Origin: Streptococcus devriesei DSM 19639
GTDB taxonomy: Bacteria; Bacillota; Bacilli; Lactobacillales; Streptococcaceae
NCBI RefSeq assembly: GCF_000423725.1
Contig: NZ_KE384084.1
Location: forward strand, 124,001 to 188,000
Reading direction: 5' to 3'
DNA: 64,000 nt
Part shown: piece after piece, positions 8,799 to 18,658 of the stretch
How positions within the stretch are numbered: the stretch's first letter is position 1
How the letters are laid out: each line of letters starts with the position of its first letter
The notes under the pieces: model-generated
Seen by the model: the letters and a program-made list of their open reading frames with translations, nothing else
Database searches by the model: none
What the model was told of the DNA's origin: nothing
Program-made: the position numbers and the translations under genes

Positions 8799-8805
8799 AG
8801 GAATT

Positions 8806-9687
8806 ATGATTTCAGGAATTATCAATCTTAAGAAAGAAGCGGGAATGACCTCACACGATGCGGTTTTTAAGCTTCGAAAGATTTTGCAGGAAAAGAAAAT
8901 CGGCCATGGCGGGACGCTTGATCCTGATGTCGTCGGGGTGCTGCCCATTGCTTTGGGCAAGGCGACCCGTGTTTTGGAATACATGACAGACTCCGGCAAG
9001 GTCTATGAAGGGCAGGTGACCCTTGGTTTTTCAACCACAACAGAAGATGCCGGCGGTGAGATTGTTGAGAAAACACCGGTGGACAAGCATCTGACAGAAG
9101 AAGATGTTGATGCAGTCATGTTGACCTTTGTCGGTCAGATCAAGCAAATTCCCCCTATGTATTCGGCAGTCAAAGTCAATGGCCGTAAACTTTATGACTA
9201 TGCGCGTGCCGGTGAGACTGTTGAGCGGCCCGAGCGTCAGGTGACCATCTATGATTTTAAGCGTACCGGCGATTTGATTTTTAAAGACGATCTGTGTTCT
9301 TTTGCTTTTAGAGTTGTCTGCAGCAAAGGAACCTATGTCAGAACCTTAGCCGTTGATTTAGGGGCACGGCTTGGCTATGCCAGCCACATGTCCTTTCTCG
9401 AAAGAACTGCTTCAGCTGGTCTAACATTAGATAAGGCTTTAAGTTTAAGTGAGATTGCAGATAAGGCTGCAGCAGGCGATTTTTCTTTTATTTTACCGAT
9501 TGAGTACGGTGTTCTGTCCCTGCCGCATGCAGTCCTTAGTGAGGAAGAGGCCACCGAAATTTCCTTTGGCAGACGCATCAGCCTGCCTCAAAAAGATGAG
9601 CTGCTGGCCGCTTTTTATGAAGATAAGCTTGTCGCTGTCTTGGAAAAACGAGAAGCTTTTTACAAACCTAAAAAAGTGTTTCTTTAA
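8806..9687 (+). CDS. truB: tRNA pseudouridine(55) synthase TruB
   Basis: A 293-aa enzyme that converts U55 of the tRNA T-loop to pseudouridine. The catalytic block [19 protein letters not shown] (about residues 37-55) holds the essential Asp. The motifs [10 protein letters not shown] and [15 protein letters not shown] are typical of the TruB family, and the C-terminal small domain is present. Length is normal for firmicutes. It is followed 27 bp later by ribF, the usual firmicute pairing. The promoter position suggests a leaderless message. The start [18 protein letters not shown] is the conserved TruB N-terminus. Confidence 0.96.
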   Translation: MISGIINLKKEAGMTSHDAVFKLRKILQEKKIGHGGTLDPDVVGVLPIALGKATRVLEYMTDSGKVYEGQVTLGFSTTTEDAGGEIVEKTPVDKHLTEEDVDAVMLTFVGQIKQIPPMYSAVKVNGRKLYDYARAGETVERPERQVTIYDFKRTGDLIFKDDLCSFAFRVVCSKGTYVRTLAVDLGARLGYASHMSFLERTASAGLTLDKALSLSEIADKAAAGDFSFILPIEYGVLSLPHAVLSEEEATEISFGRRISLPQKDELLAAFYEDKLVAVLEKREAFYKPKKVFL

Positions 9688-9714
9688 AAAAGTGTTTTAG
9701 AAAGATGATATAAG

Positions 9715-10635
9715 ATGAATATTTTTAGAATTCGCAGCCATAAGGACATCAGCCGCCAAGAGGCGTCAGTTCTGGTTTTAGGCTATTTTGATGCTCTTCA
9801 TAAGGGGCATAGGAAGCTGTTTGAGGAAGCGAAAATACTGGCTGAGAAAGAAAAATTGAAAATCGTTGTACTGACTTTTCCGGAATCTCCTCAGCTGGCT
9901 TTCTCGCGCTTCAGCCAAGAGCTGCTTAATCATATCAATTACCCGGAAAAACGTTATGCTAAGTTTGAAGAATATGGGGTCGATGATCTCTACCTGACTG
10001 ACTTCACCTCGGATTTTGCCAAAACCAGTTCTGATGATTTTATCAACGACTATATTAAGGCCCTTAACGCAAAGGCTGTCGTTGTTGGTTTTGACTATAA
10101 ATTTGGCCACAACAAAACAGATTCCGACTATCTGAAGCGTAATTTTTCCGGCCAAGTCATTACGGTGCCTGAAGTACAGTATCAGCAGGAAAAAATCAGC
10201 TCAACTCGAGTGCGCCGCTTGATCGGCCAAGGAGATGTTGCTCAGGTCAATCAGCTTTTAGGCTACGAATTTTCAACACGGGGAATTGTTGTGCACGGTG
10301 ATGCCAGAGGGCGGACGATCGGTTTTCCAACGGCCAATCTGGCACCTATTGATCGCACCTATCTACCGGCAGACGGCGTTTATGTGGCTGATGTTTTAGT
10401 AGGCGAAAAACGCTACCGCTCCATGACCAGTATAGGCAAAAATGTTACCTTTGGCGGAACAGAGCTGCGCTTAGAAGCCAATATCTTTGATTTTGACGGA
10501 GATATCTACGGGGAAACAATTGAAATTTTATGGCTGGATAAAATTCGTGAAATGGTCAAGTTTAACGGCATTGATGATCTAGTTAAGCAGCTTGAAACAG
10601 ATAAAGAATTTGCCCTAAATTGGGGAAAAGCATAG
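9715..10635 (+). CDS. ribF: Bifunctional riboflavin kinase/FAD synthetase
   Basis: A 306-aa enzyme making FMN from riboflavin and then FAD. The N-terminal nucleotidyltransferase half shows LGYFDALHKGH (about 23-33, the GxFDxxHxGH motif) and ISSTRVRRLIGQGDV (about 161-175). The C-terminal kinase half shows GRTIGFPTANL (near 198-208). The FDALH form replaces the commoner FDGVH, a conservative variant seen in streptococci. It is probably cotranscribed with truB. The FMN/FAD it supplies matches the flavoenzymes elsewhere in the window (nox, FMN reductases, apbE). Confidence 0.96.
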   Translation: MNIFRIRSHKDISRQEASVLVLGYFDALHKGHRKLFEEAKILAEKEKLKIVVLTFPESPQLAFSRFSQELLNHINYPEKRYAKFEEYGVDDLYLTDFTSDFAKTSSDDFINDYIKALNAKAVVVGFDYKFGHNKTDSDYLKRNFSGQVITVPEVQYQQEKISSTRVRRLIGQGDVAQVNQLLGYEFSTRGIVVHGDARGRTIGFPTANLAPIDRTYLPADGVYVADVLVGEKRYRSMTSIGKNVTFGGTELRLEANIFDFDGDIYGETIEILWLDKIREMVKFNGIDDLVKQLETDKEFALNWGKA

Positions 10636-10655
10636 CCAAGTCACTCAAAATCTTG

Positions 10656-10661
10656 TATAAT
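10656..10661 (+). promoter_or_regulatory. -10 element upstream of spx
   Basis: TATAAT 29 bp before the ATG at 10691, with AAAGGGG as ribosome site. The -35 region (TAGCCA, 10633-10638) is weak, so strength is uncertain. Confidence 0.5.
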
Positions 10662-10690
10662 AAAAAGAAGTATGAATAAAGGGGTAGGTT

Positions 10691-11104
10691 ATGATTACCT
10701 TATTTTTATCGCCTAGCTGTACAAGTTGCCGTAAGGCAAGGGCTTGGTTAAATAAACACGATGTTGCCTTTCGGGAACACAATATCATCACAAGCCCTCT
10801 GAGCCGCGATGATTTATTGAAGATTCTCTCCTATACCGAAAATGGAACCGAAGATATTATTTCAACACGTTCAAAAGTTTTTCAAAAATTAGATATTGAT
10901 GTGGATGAATTGTCTGTCTCTGAGCTGATTAACCTTATTTCTAAAAATCCCAGTCTGCTCCGCCGTCCGATTATTATGGATGATAAGCGCATGCAGATTG
11001 GTTTTAACGAAGATGAGATTCGGGCTTTTTTACCACGAGATTACCGCAAACAAGAACTGCGTCAGGCAACGATTAAAGCAGAAACTGAGGAAGAAGATGA
11101 CTAA
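10691..11104 (+). CDS. spxA: Spx/MgsR family regulator (ArsC-like fold)
   Basis: A 137-aa Spx-type regulator that binds the RNA polymerase alpha C-terminal domain and redirects transcription under thiol stress. The redox switch CTSC is at residues 10-13, and the [26 protein letters not shown] block is typical of the family. The length and acidic tail (ETEEEDD) fit. Position between ribF and the UPF0223 gene is, from memory, that of the SpxA1-type gene in S. mutans. The paralogue number cannot be proved from this window. Confidence 0.92.
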   Translation: MITLFLSPSCTSCRKARAWLNKHDVAFREHNIITSPLSRDDLLKILSYTENGTEDIISTRSKVFQKLDIDVDELSVSELINLISKNPSLLRRPIIMDDKRMQIGFNEDEIRAFLPRDYRKQELRQATIKAETEEEDD

Positions 11105-11375
11105 AAGCTATTCTTATCCTTTAGATTTATCGTGGAGCACTGAAGAAATAACCTCAGTGCTTTCTTTTTTAAATTTGATCGAAAAGGCTTACGAAAGCAA
11201 AGTTGAAGCTGCCCGCCTTTTAGAAGGCTACAAAAAATATAAGAATGTTGTCAGCAGTAAGTCGCAGGAAAAGCAAATTGACCGTGAGTTTGAAAAGGTC
11301 AGCGGCTATTCTGTCTACCGTGCAGTTCAGGCGGCAAAGTCTAAAGAGAAAGGATTTATCTCCCTTGGAAACTAA
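11097..11375 (+). CDS. UPF0223 family protein
   Basis: A 92-aa protein starting [21 protein letters not shown], the pattern of the UPF0223 family (YktA-like, small helical, function unknown to me). ATG 11097 overlaps the end of spx by 8 bp and sits after the AGGAAGAAG stretch. The end overlaps the TTG start of the inositol phosphatase by 11 bp. The three genes therefore form a tightly packed operon. Confidence 0.85.
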   Translation: MTKSYSYPLDLSWSTEEITSVLSFLNLIEKAYESKVEAARLLEGYKKYKNVVSSKSQEKQIDREFEKVSGYSVYRAVQAAKSKEKGFISLGN

Positions 11376-12123
11376 ATTTCAATTTGCAAAAGAGCTGATT
11401 TATGAAGCGGGACGCTACATTCGTGATAATATGACACACGATTTAGTAATTGAAGAAAAGTCGCGTTTTGATGATTTGGTTACGGATTTAGATAAGGCTG
11501 TTCAAGAATTGATGGTTGAACGAATTCACAGCGCTTATCCGGAAGACCATTTTTTTGCAGAAGAGGAAGGTCTTGTATCAGATATAGACGATGGCTGCGT
11601 CTGGGTTTTGGATCCGATTGACGGAACAGTTAATTTTATTGTTCAGGGCTGTGATTTTGCTGTTATGATCGCTTACTATGAAAATGGTATTGGTCAATTC
11701 GGACTCATTTATGATGTCATGAACGATGTTCTTTACAGCGGCGGCGGCCAATTTGAAGTAAGGGCTAACGACAAGCCGCTGCCTTCTTTTCAAGACAGAC
11801 CTTTCAAGCGTTCTTTAATCGGCGCCAACAGTGCCATGTGCGCCCAAAATATTATGGGGGTAGCTGACTTAGGCCGCCAGACTCTGGGGATTCGCGGGAT
11901 TGGCAGTGCAGGACTTAGTATTTGCCGTATCTTAGAAGGGCGTTTTATCGCTTATTTTTCTAATATTGCTCCCTGGGATTACGCTGCAGGCAGCATTATG
12001 GGAGAAAAACTGGGTTATACCATTCTTGATTTGTACGGCCATAAACCTGACTATAAAAGCCGGCAGATGGTTATGTTTATTCCCAAGGCTAAATTAAAAG
12101 AAATTCAAAAATATATTAAATAG
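11365..12123 (+). CDS. suhB: Inositol monophosphatase family protein
   Basis: A 252-aa Mg-dependent sugar phosphatase. Metal-binding motifs are complete: AEEEG (near 68), DPIDGTVNF (near 87-95) and WDYAAGSIM (near 200-208). The upstream in-frame codons to 11245 overlap UPF0223 and do not look like the family. TTG 11365 gives the expected N-terminus ([21 protein letters not shown]) and has AAAGGA upstream. The substrate could be inositol phosphate, another sugar phosphate or 3',5'-bisphosphate nucleotide. The symbol follows common use in streptococci. Confidence 0.88.
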   Translation: METKFQFAKELIYEAGRYIRDNMTHDLVIEEKSRFDDLVTDLDKAVQELMVERIHSAYPEDHFFAEEEGLVSDIDDGCVWVLDPIDGTVNFIVQGCDFAVMIAYYENGIGQFGLIYDVMNDVLYSGGGQFEVRANDKPLPSFQDRPFKRSLIGANSAMCAQNIMGVADLGRQTLGIRGIGSAGLSICRILEGRFIAYFSNIAPWDYAAGSIMGEKLGYTILDLYGHKPDYKSRQMVMFIPKAKLKEIQKYIK

Positions 12124-12176
12124 TATCTTGTCTGACAGGGTACTTGTCTTGGATAGGACAGAAGTAGATTATTTAT

Positions 12177-13484
12177 ATGTCATTACCTGAAAAATTTGTC
12201 GAAAAATATCAAAATATTTTGGGAAGTGAAGCTGACGATTTTTTCGCAAGTTTCAAAGAAGAAGCAGTTGCTGCTTTTCGAACCAATCCTTTAAAAGGCC
12301 GTCAGCTTTCTTTTGAAAATCCCATTCCAAACACAGATTGGGGCTATTATGGCAAGGTTTCCGGCCGATCTGCTGAGCATGTCTCAGGCCTAGTCTATTC
12401 TCAGGAACCGGCTGCTCAGATGGTTGCTCAGGCAGCAGCACCTGCAAAAGGAATGAAAGTGCTCGATTTGGCAGCAGCGCCGGGAGGGAAAACCACTCAT
12501 CTGCTTTCTTATCTGGATAATACAGGTATTTTGGTGAGCAACGAGATTTCTAAAAAGCGCAGTAAGGTTCTCGTGGAAAATGTAGAACGCTTTGGTGCCA
12601 GAAATATCCTTGTTACCAATGAAAGTCCAAAAAATCTGGCTCAAACCTTTGACCATTATTTTGATATGATTGTCTTGGATGCACCGTGTTCGGGTGAAGG
12701 AATGTTCCGAAAAGACCCGGTAGCCATGCAATATTGGCACGAAGATTATCCGGCAGAGTGTGCCGATCTTCAAAAAGAGATACTGCAAGAAGCTGTAAAA
12801 ATGCTGGCTTTTGGCGGCAGTTTAGTCTATTCAACCTGCACATGGGCTCCGGAAGAAAATGAAGACATCATCCGCTGGCTCCTCTCACACTATGATTATT
12901 TGGAGCTGGAAGATGTTCCCAAGATTAATGGGATGACCGAAGGCATTGATATGCCCGAAGCTGCACGGATGTATCCCCATTGTTTTAAAGGGGAAGGACA
13001 GTTTGTAGCCAAACTCCGGGATAAGCGGCGGGCTCAGCCGTCTCTTCTATCCAAAAATGTTAAATCTTATTTGAAAAAAGATCAGGAAGAACTTTGGCAG
13101 ACTTTTGCTGATAAATATCTTAAGGTTAAATTAGAAGGTCAGTACCAAACTTTTGGCAATCAGCTTTATTTAGTTCCGCAGGGACTGCCGGATCTCTCCA
13201 CGCTGAAAATCGCCAGAAACGGCCTGCATTTAGGAACCTTCAAGAAGAACCGGTTTGAACCGTCTTTTGCCCTGGGACTGGCTTTACGAAAAGGTGAAGT
13301 AGTACAGTCTATTGAAATTGATGTAGAACAGTTCAAAACTTATGTTTCTGGAAATGTTCTGTCCCTCTCCAAAGATTATGAAAAAGGCTGGTATCATATT
13401 CTTATAAACGGGAACGGCCTAGGTTTTGCCAAGGTAACTGGCAATACGCTAAAGAATTATTTTCCTAAGGGTCTTCGTTTCTAA
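12177..13484 (+). CDS. RsmF/NOP2-type rRNA (cytosine-C5) methyltransferase
   Basis: A 435-aa SAM-dependent RNA methyltransferase of the RsmB/NSUN family. The SAM site is DLAAAPGGKTTHL (about residues 96-108). The catalytic cysteine motifs are DAPCSGEGMFRKD (near 167-179) and VYSTCTWAPEENE (near 217-229). A C-terminal extension with a PUA-like ending is present (LSLSKDYEKGWYHILINGNGLGFAKV). The length and GEGMFR motif match RsmF-type enzymes. The exact rRNA target is inferred from the family. It lies about 50 bp behind the inositol phosphatase gene, in the same direction. Confidence 0.92.
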   Translation: MSLPEKFVEKYQNILGSEADDFFASFKEEAVAAFRTNPLKGRQLSFENPIPNTDWGYYGKVSGRSAEHVSGLVYSQEPAAQMVAQAAAPAKGMKVLDLAAAPGGKTTHLLSYLDNTGILVSNEISKKRSKVLVENVERFGARNILVTNESPKNLAQTFDHYFDMIVLDAPCSGEGMFRKDPVAMQYWHEDYPAECADLQKEILQEAVKMLAFGGSLVYSTCTWAPEENEDIIRWLLSHYDYLELEDVPKINGMTEGIDMPEAARMYPHCFKGEGQFVAKLRDKRRAQPSLLSKNVKSYLKKDQEELWQTFADKYLKVKLEGQYQTFGNQLYLVPQGLPDLSTLKIARNGLHLGTFKKNRFEPSFALGLALRKGEVVQSIEIDVEQFKTYVSGNVLSLSKDYEKGWYHILINGNGLGFAKVTGNTLKNYFPKGLRF

Positions 13485-13525
13485 GTGTAAATGTTATAGA
13501 ATACATTTTAAAAAAATTTTACAAT

Positions 13526-13558
13526 TGCAAACCGTTTCATTTATTTTATTGTTATAAT
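13526..13558 (+). promoter_or_regulatory. pst promoter region with a cre-like palindrome
   Basis: An extended -10 (TGTTATAAT, 13550-13558) lies 24 bp before pstS. Just upstream is TGCAAACCGTTTCA (13526-13539), an imperfect palindrome close to a catabolite-responsive element but with C for G in the core. A very similar sequence lies at 26392-26405. The regulator is unknown. Confidence 0.45.
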
Positions 13559-13582
13559 TGATTAGGAAAGGAAAGCAAGTAA

Positions 13583-14446
13583 ATGAGAAAGAAAAAAATA
13601 GTTTTATCCTTAGCGCTGGCTGTAGCCGGTCTGAGCTTAGCGGCGTGTTCCAGCTGGATTGATAAGGGGCAGACAATAACCAGTGTCGGTTCAACAGCTC
13701 TGCAGCCTTTAGTAGAGGCTTCTTCAGATGAATTTTCTCAGTCTAATTTAGGTAAAACTATCAATGTCCAAGGCGGCGGTTCCGGTACAGGGCTTTCGCA
13801 AGTACAGTCAGGTGCTGTTCAGATTGGCAACAGTGACCTTTTTGCCGAAGAAAAAGACGGGATTAATGCCAAAGAACTGGTTGACCATCAGGTTGCAGTT
13901 GCGGGAATTGCTGTGATTGCAAATAAAAATGTGAAGGTTTCCAATTTGACGGTTGAACAGCTGCGAAAAATTTTTACGGGTGAGTATACCAACTGGAAAC
14001 AGGTAGGCGGTCAGGATTTAGAAATTTCTATTATTAACCGAGCTGCCAGTTCTGGCTCTCGGGCAACCTTTGACAGTGTCATCATGGATGGAAAAGATGC
14101 CAAGCAAAGTCAGGAGCAAGATTCCAACGGTATGGTAAAATCAATCGTTTCACAGACTCCGGGTGCGATTTCCTATCTGGCTTTTGCCTATGTCGACAGC
14201 TCAGTAAAATCTTTGCAATTGAACGGCTTTAAACCAACTGTAAAAAATGTAACAACTAACGACTGGCCGCTCTGGTCTTATGAACACATGTATACCAAAG
14301 GAAAAGCCAAAGGCTTAACCAAAGAATTTTTGGAATTCATGATGAGTAAAGAGGTGCAAAAGAGTATCGTACCTCGAATGGGTTACATTTCTGTTAATGA
14401 TATGAAAGTTGTTAAAAGTGCTGACGGCACTGTAACGGCTAAATGA
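13583..14446 (+). CDS. pstS: Phosphate ABC transporter substrate-binding lipoprotein PstS
   Basis: A 287-aa extracellular phosphate-binding lipoprotein. The signal peptide ends in a lipobox, LSLAACSS, with Cys22 as the lipidation site. Phosphate-binding loops are visible: [23 protein letters not shown] and [13 protein letters not shown]. Length is typical. It is the first gene of the pst operon, and an AGGAAAGGAAAG ribosome region precedes the start. It feeds the PstC-PstA channel. Confidence 0.96.
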   Translation: MRKKKIVLSLALAVAGLSLAACSSWIDKGQTITSVGSTALQPLVEASSDEFSQSNLGKTINVQGGGSGTGLSQVQSGAVQIGNSDLFAEEKDGINAKELVDHQVAVAGIAVIANKNVKVSNLTVEQLRKIFTGEYTNWKQVGGQDLEISIINRAASSGSRATFDSVIMDGKDAKQSQEQDSNGMVKSIVSQTPGAISYLAFAYVDSSVKSLQLNGFKPTVKNVTTNDWPLWSYEHMYTKGKAKGLTKEFLEFMMSKEVQKSIVPRMGYISVNDMKVVKSADGTVTAK

Positions 14447-14538
14447 TTATGATATAAGCGAAAGGAATAAAAGTTACTTAGCCGATTTAGCTGCTTTTAT
14501 TGCTTTTCGAAGTTCTTATCTTGATGTATGGAGGAATC

Positions 14539-15474
14539 ATGAAAAATCAAGAACTGATTAAAAAGCTGACATCACCTTCTAAAAATTCTCGTTTAGAAAA
14601 ATTCGGTAAAACAATTACCTTTTGCTGTTTGGCTTTGATTGTCCTTATCGTTGCGATGATTCTTATTTTTGTTGCTCAAAAAGGTCTGTCAACTTTCTTT
14701 GTGGATAAAATCAGCCCATTCAAATTTCTTTTTGGAAAAGACTGGCAGCCTAATGTGAAAGGACCGGACGGCAAACCCTTGCTGGGAGCTTTGCCAATGA
14801 TCTTAGGGTCTTTCATTGTTACCATTTTATCAGCTTTGATTGCGACACCTTTTGCCATTGGAGCAGCAGTTTTCATGACTGAAATTTCACCTAAATACGG
14901 AGCCAAAATTCTGCAGCCTGTTGTGGAGCTGCTTGTCGGCATTCCATCGGTTGTTTACGGATTTATCGGTTTGCAGATTGTGGTACCTTTCGTCAGAACC
15001 TTGTTCGGCGGTACAGGATTCGGTATTTTATCCGGGGTTTTTGTCCTGTTTGTTATGATTTTGCCGACTGTTACCTTTATGACTGTTGACAGTTTAAAAG
15101 CTGTTCCAAGACACTATAAAGAAGCTAGTCTTGCTATGGGAGCTACCCGCTGGCAAACGATTTGGCGTGTTATTTTAAATGCGGCAAAACCTGGTATTTT
15201 TACAGCAGTGATTTTCGGGATGGCTCGCGCTTTCGGTGAAGCTTTGGCGATTCAGATGGTTGTCGGAAATTCAGCAGTTATTCCGACTTCTCTGACCACA
15301 CCTGCAGCCACTCTGACTTCTGTCTTGACAATGGGAATCGGCAATACAGTCATGGGAACCGTCCAAAATAATGTTCTTTGGTCACTGGCCTTAGTCCTTC
15401 TGATTATGAGTTTGGCCTTTAATATGCTGATGAAATTTATTACAAGGGAAGGTAAGAAAAATTATGCACGCTAA
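14539..15474 (+). CDS. pstC: Phosphate ABC transporter permease PstC
   Basis: A 311-aa integral membrane permease with about six helices. The EAA-type coupling loop is visible as EASLAMGATRWQTIWRVILNAAKPGI. ATG 14539 follows GGAGG and begins MKNQELIKKLTS. The longer frame from 14500 has no ribosome site and was not used. The end overlaps pstA by 11 bp. It forms the channel with PstA. Confidence 0.95.
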   Translation: MKNQELIKKLTSPSKNSRLEKFGKTITFCCLALIVLIVAMILIFVAQKGLSTFFVDKISPFKFLFGKDWQPNVKGPDGKPLLGALPMILGSFIVTILSALIATPFAIGAAVFMTEISPKYGAKILQPVVELLVGIPSVVYGFIGLQIVVPFVRTLFGGTGFGILSGVFVLFVMILPTVTFMTVDSLKAVPRHYKEASLAMGATRWQTIWRVILNAAKPGIFTAVIFGMARAFGEALAIQMVVGNSAVIPTSLTTPAATLTSVLTMGIGNTVMGTVQNNVLWSLALVLLIMSLAFNMLMKFITREGKKNYAR

Positions 15475-16351
15475 ACAACTGGATAAATTAGTTACTGGTA
15501 TTTTATATACCATTGCCGGTATTATTATTACCATTTTGGTATCGCTCTTACTTTTTATTCTTGTACGGGGAATTCCCAGTATTGACTGGCACTTCCTGAC
15601 AGGCCGCTCTTCATCCTATGAAACTGGCGGCGGTATCGGCATTCAGCTTTATAATTCCTTCTTTCTTTTAATCGTAACACTGATTATTTCCATTCCCTTG
15701 TCTATGGGAGCAGGCATTTATTTGTCTGAATACGCTAAAAAGGGCCGCTTGACAGATTTTATCCGTACCTGTATTGAAATCTTGTCTTCTCTGCCATCTG
15801 TGGTTGTCGGTCTGTTTGGGTATTTAATTTTTGTTGTGCAGTTTCAATATGGTTTTTCCATCATTTCAGGTGCTCTGGCGCTGACCGTTTTCAATTTACC
15901 GCAGATGACGCGTAACATCGAAGACAGTTTGAGAAACGTCCATCATACTCAGCGCGAGGCTGGTCTTGCCTTGGGTATCTCTCGTTGGGAAACCGTGCTC
16001 CATGTAGTTATTCCGGAAGCACTCCCGGGGATTGTGACCGGTATTGTGCTTGCTTCCGGCCGTATTTTCGGGGAAGCAGCGGCATTGATTTATACAGCAG
16101 GTCAATCTGCTCCGGCTCTGGATTGGGGAAACTGGAATCCGCTTAGTACGACAAGTCCGATTTCAATTTTCCGTCAGGCGGAAACCTTGGCTGTCCATAT
16201 TTGGAAGGTTAACAGTGAAGGAACTATTCCGGATGCTACCAAAGTATCTGAAGGCAGTGCGGCAGTTTTACTTGTTTTTATCCTTATCTTTAACTTGTCA
16301 GCACGTTACATTGGTAAAAAACTGCATGCTAAGCTGACATCAGCAGCCTAA
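15464..16351 (+). CDS. pstA: Phosphate ABC transporter permease PstA
   Basis: A 295-aa permease, the partner of PstC. The coupling loop EAGLALGISRWETVLHVVIPEALPGIVTG and six membrane helices are clear, and the segment FGEAAALIYTAGQS is typical of PstA. It overlaps pstC by 11 bp and lies 10 bp before the first pstB, so the operon is closely coupled. Confidence 0.95.
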   Translation: MHAKQLDKLVTGILYTIAGIIITILVSLLLFILVRGIPSIDWHFLTGRSSSYETGGGIGIQLYNSFFLLIVTLIISIPLSMGAGIYLSEYAKKGRLTDFIRTCIEILSSLPSVVVGLFGYLIFVVQFQYGFSIISGALALTVFNLPQMTRNIEDSLRNVHHTQREAGLALGISRWETVLHVVIPEALPGIVTGIVLASGRIFGEAAALIYTAGQSAPALDWGNWNPLSTTSPISIFRQAETLAVHIWKVNSEGTIPDATKVSEGSAAVLLVFILIFNLSARYIGKKLHAKLTSAA

Positions 16352-16361
16352 AGGAGGACAA

Positions 16362-17165
16362 ATGGCAGATTATAATTGGAATGAAAGGCATATCATTACT
16401 TTTCCGGAAGGGAACCTCGCCTTGTCAACCAAGGACTTACATGTCTATTATGGTGAAAATGAGGCGATTAACGGGATTGATATGCAGTTTGAGAAGAACA
16501 AAATTACAGCTTTAATCGGTCCGTCAGGCTGCGGGAAGTCAACTTTCCTCCGCAGTCTCAATCGAATGAATGATACTATCGATATTGCCAAAGTAACCGG
16601 AGAAATCATGTATGAGGGAATTGATGTCAATGCCCCAAATATCAATGTTTATGAAATGCGCAAGCACATTGGCATGGTTTTCCAAAGACCAAATCCTTTT
16701 GCTAAATCGATCTACAAAAACATTACATTTGCTTATGAACGTGCCGGTATTAAAGATAAGAAAGTCTTGGATGAAATTGTTGAGACGTCTCTAAAACAGG
16801 CGGCGCTTTGGGAGCAAGTCAAGGACGATTTGCATAAGTCTGCCTTTACTCTTTCGGGAGGGCAGCAGCAGCGTCTGTGCATCGCTCGGGCTATTGCGGT
16901 GAAACCTGACATTTTGTTAATGGATGAACCGGCCTCAGCTCTTGATCCTGTGGCGACTATGCAGTTAGAAGAAACGATGTTTGACCTAAAGAAAAATTAC
17001 ACAATTATCATCGTTACTCACAATATGCAGCAGGCGGCCCGCGCCAGTGATTATACAGCCTTTTTCTATTTGGGAGATTTGATTGAGTATGACACAACAA
17101 ATAATATTTTCCAAAATGCTAAATTAAAATCAACCAGTGATTATGTGTCTGGACACTTTGGATAG
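16362..17165 (+). CDS. pstB: Phosphate ABC transporter ATPase PstB (first copy)
   Basis: A 267-aa ATPase. Walker [10 protein letters not shown] (near 50-58), Q-loop MVFQRPNPF, signature [14 protein letters not shown], Walker [14 protein letters not shown] and the H-loop IVTHNMQQA are all intact. AAAGGAGG is the ribosome site. It carries an N-terminal extension ([19 protein letters not shown]) compared with the second copy. Streptococci commonly have two PstB proteins; this is the PstB2 type with the longer N-terminus. Confidence 0.95.
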   Translation: MADYNWNERHIITFPEGNLALSTKDLHVYYGENEAINGIDMQFEKNKITALIGPSGCGKSTFLRSLNRMNDTIDIAKVTGEIMYEGIDVNAPNINVYEMRKHIGMVFQRPNPFAKSIYKNITFAYERAGIKDKKVLDEIVETSLKQAALWEQVKDDLHKSAFTLSGGQQQRLCIARAIAVKPDILLMDEPASALDPVATMQLEETMFDLKKNYTIIIVTHNMQQAARASDYTAFFYLGDLIEYDTTNNIFQNAKLKSTSDYVSGHFG

Positions 17166-17176
17166 AAAGGAAAGCG

Positions 17177-17935
17177 ATGACAGAACCTATTTTAAAAGTA
17201 ACTGATTTGTCTGTTTATTACGGTAAAAAGAAAGCACTTAATAATGTATCCATTGATTTCTATCCTAAAGAAATCACTGCTTTAATTGGTCCGTCAGGGT
17301 CCGGTAAATCAACTTTGCTGCGTGCCATCAACCGCATGGGAGATATTAATCCCGAAGTAACGGTCACAGGTTCTATTATGTACAACGGACATAATATTTA
17401 CAGTCCGCGGACAGACACAGTAGAGCTGCGCAAGGAAATCGGTATGGTTTTCCAGCAGCCCAATCCTTTTCCGATGACTATCTATGAAAATGTTGTTTAC
17501 GGTTTGCGTTTAAAGGGTATTAAGGATAAGAAGATTCTTGATGAAGCTGTTGAAAAGTCTTTGAACGGTGCCTCAATTTGGAATGAAGTAAAAGACCGTC
17601 TGCATGATTCAGCAATTGGCCTGTCCGGCGGGCAGCAGCAGCGTGTCTGCATTGCCAGAGTTCTGGCGACCAGCCCGCAGATTATTCTGCTGGATGAACC
17701 GACCTCGGCCTTGGATCCTATCTCAGCTGGGAAAATCGAAGATACGCTCTATGATTTAAAAGAAAAATACACGATGATTGTCGTTACACGTTCCATGCAG
17801 CAGGCTTCGCGTATTTCTGACCGAACAGGCTTTTTCCTTGCCGGAGATTTGATCGAATACGGCAATACTAAAGAAATGTTCCTGAATCCGCAGAAAAAAG
17901 AAACTGAAGATTATATTACAGGTAAGTTTGGATAA
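17177..17935 (+). CDS. pstB: Phosphate ABC transporter ATPase PstB (second copy)
   Basis: A 252-aa ATPase. Walker [11 protein letters not shown]-loop [17 protein letters not shown], signature [14 protein letters not shown] and Walker [13 protein letters not shown] are present. The H-loop position reads [10 protein letters not shown], that is Arg where nearly all ABC ATPases and the first copy have His. The codon at that site is CGT, so it is not a misread. The pair may therefore act as an asymmetric heterodimer with one impaired site. This inference rests on the H-loop only. Confidence 0.95.
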   Translation: MTEPILKVTDLSVYYGKKKALNNVSIDFYPKEITALIGPSGSGKSTLLRAINRMGDINPEVTVTGSIMYNGHNIYSPRTDTVELRKEIGMVFQQPNPFPMTIYENVVYGLRLKGIKDKKILDEAVEKSLNGASIWNEVKDRLHDSAIGLSGGQQQRVCIARVLATSPQIILLDEPTSALDPISAGKIEDTLYDLKEKYTMIVVTRSMQQASRISDRTGFFLAGDLIEYGNTKEMFLNPQKKETEDYITGKFG

Positions 17936-17962
17936 AAATAATAATAGAAAAGAGATGAGAAC

Positions 17963-18616
17963 ATGTTAAGATCGCAATTTGAAGAAGAATTAGATAAATT
18001 ACACAATCAATTTTACGCGATGGGTACAGAAGTGCTGGCACAGATCAACAAGACTGTGCGTGCTTTTGTCAGTCACGACCGCGACTTGGCCAAAGAAGTT
18101 ATCGCTGATGATGATGTGGTAAACGAGTATGAAACGAAACTAGAAAAAAAATCTCTCGAAATTATCGCTCTGCAGCAGCCTGTCTCTAATGATTTGAGAA
18201 CCGTTATTACAGTTCTCAAAGCGTCGAGTGACATCGAGCGGATGGGTGACCATGCTTCCTCAATTGCCAAGGCGACTATTCGCATGAAAGGTGAGGAGCG
18301 CCTGCTTGATGTAGAAGAAAAGATCAGCGAGATGGGCAAGGCTGTTAAGCATATGGTAGAGGATGCTTTGAATGCTTATATCAACGGTGATGATAAAAAA
18401 GCTTATGAGATCGCTGCAACCGATGAAGTGATTGATAACTATTTCAAAGATATCCAAAATCTGGCAGTCGAAGAAATCAAGCAGACACCAGATGCTGCTT
18501 TTGCAGGTAAGGAGTATTTCCAAGTGCTGATGTATCTTGAACGAATCGGTGATTATGCACGCAATATTTGTGAATGGATTGTCTATCTTAAAACTGGAAA
18601 AATCATTGAATTATGA
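17963..18616 (+). CDS. phoU: Phosphate transport regulator PhoU
   Basis: A 217-aa protein of two repeated three-helix bundles. Metal-ligand motifs ASSDIERMGDHASSIA (about 76-91) and YLERIGDYARNICEW (about 193-207) are the E/DxxxD repeats of PhoU. It is the last gene of the pst operon and modulates transporter activity or signalling. A 27-bp gap with AGAGATGAG precedes the start. Confidence 0.95.
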   Translation: MLRSQFEEELDKLHNQFYAMGTEVLAQINKTVRAFVSHDRDLAKEVIADDDVVNEYETKLEKKSLEIIALQQPVSNDLRTVITVLKASSDIERMGDHASSIAKATIRMKGEERLLDVEEKISEMGKAVKHMVEDALNAYINGDDKKAYEIAATDEVIDNYFKDIQNLAVEEIKQTPDAAFAGKEYFQVLMYLERIGDYARNICEWIVYLKTGKIIEL

Positions 18617-18658
18617 TACAATAATAATTTAGAAATTTTGAAATAATAAGGGAGATAC

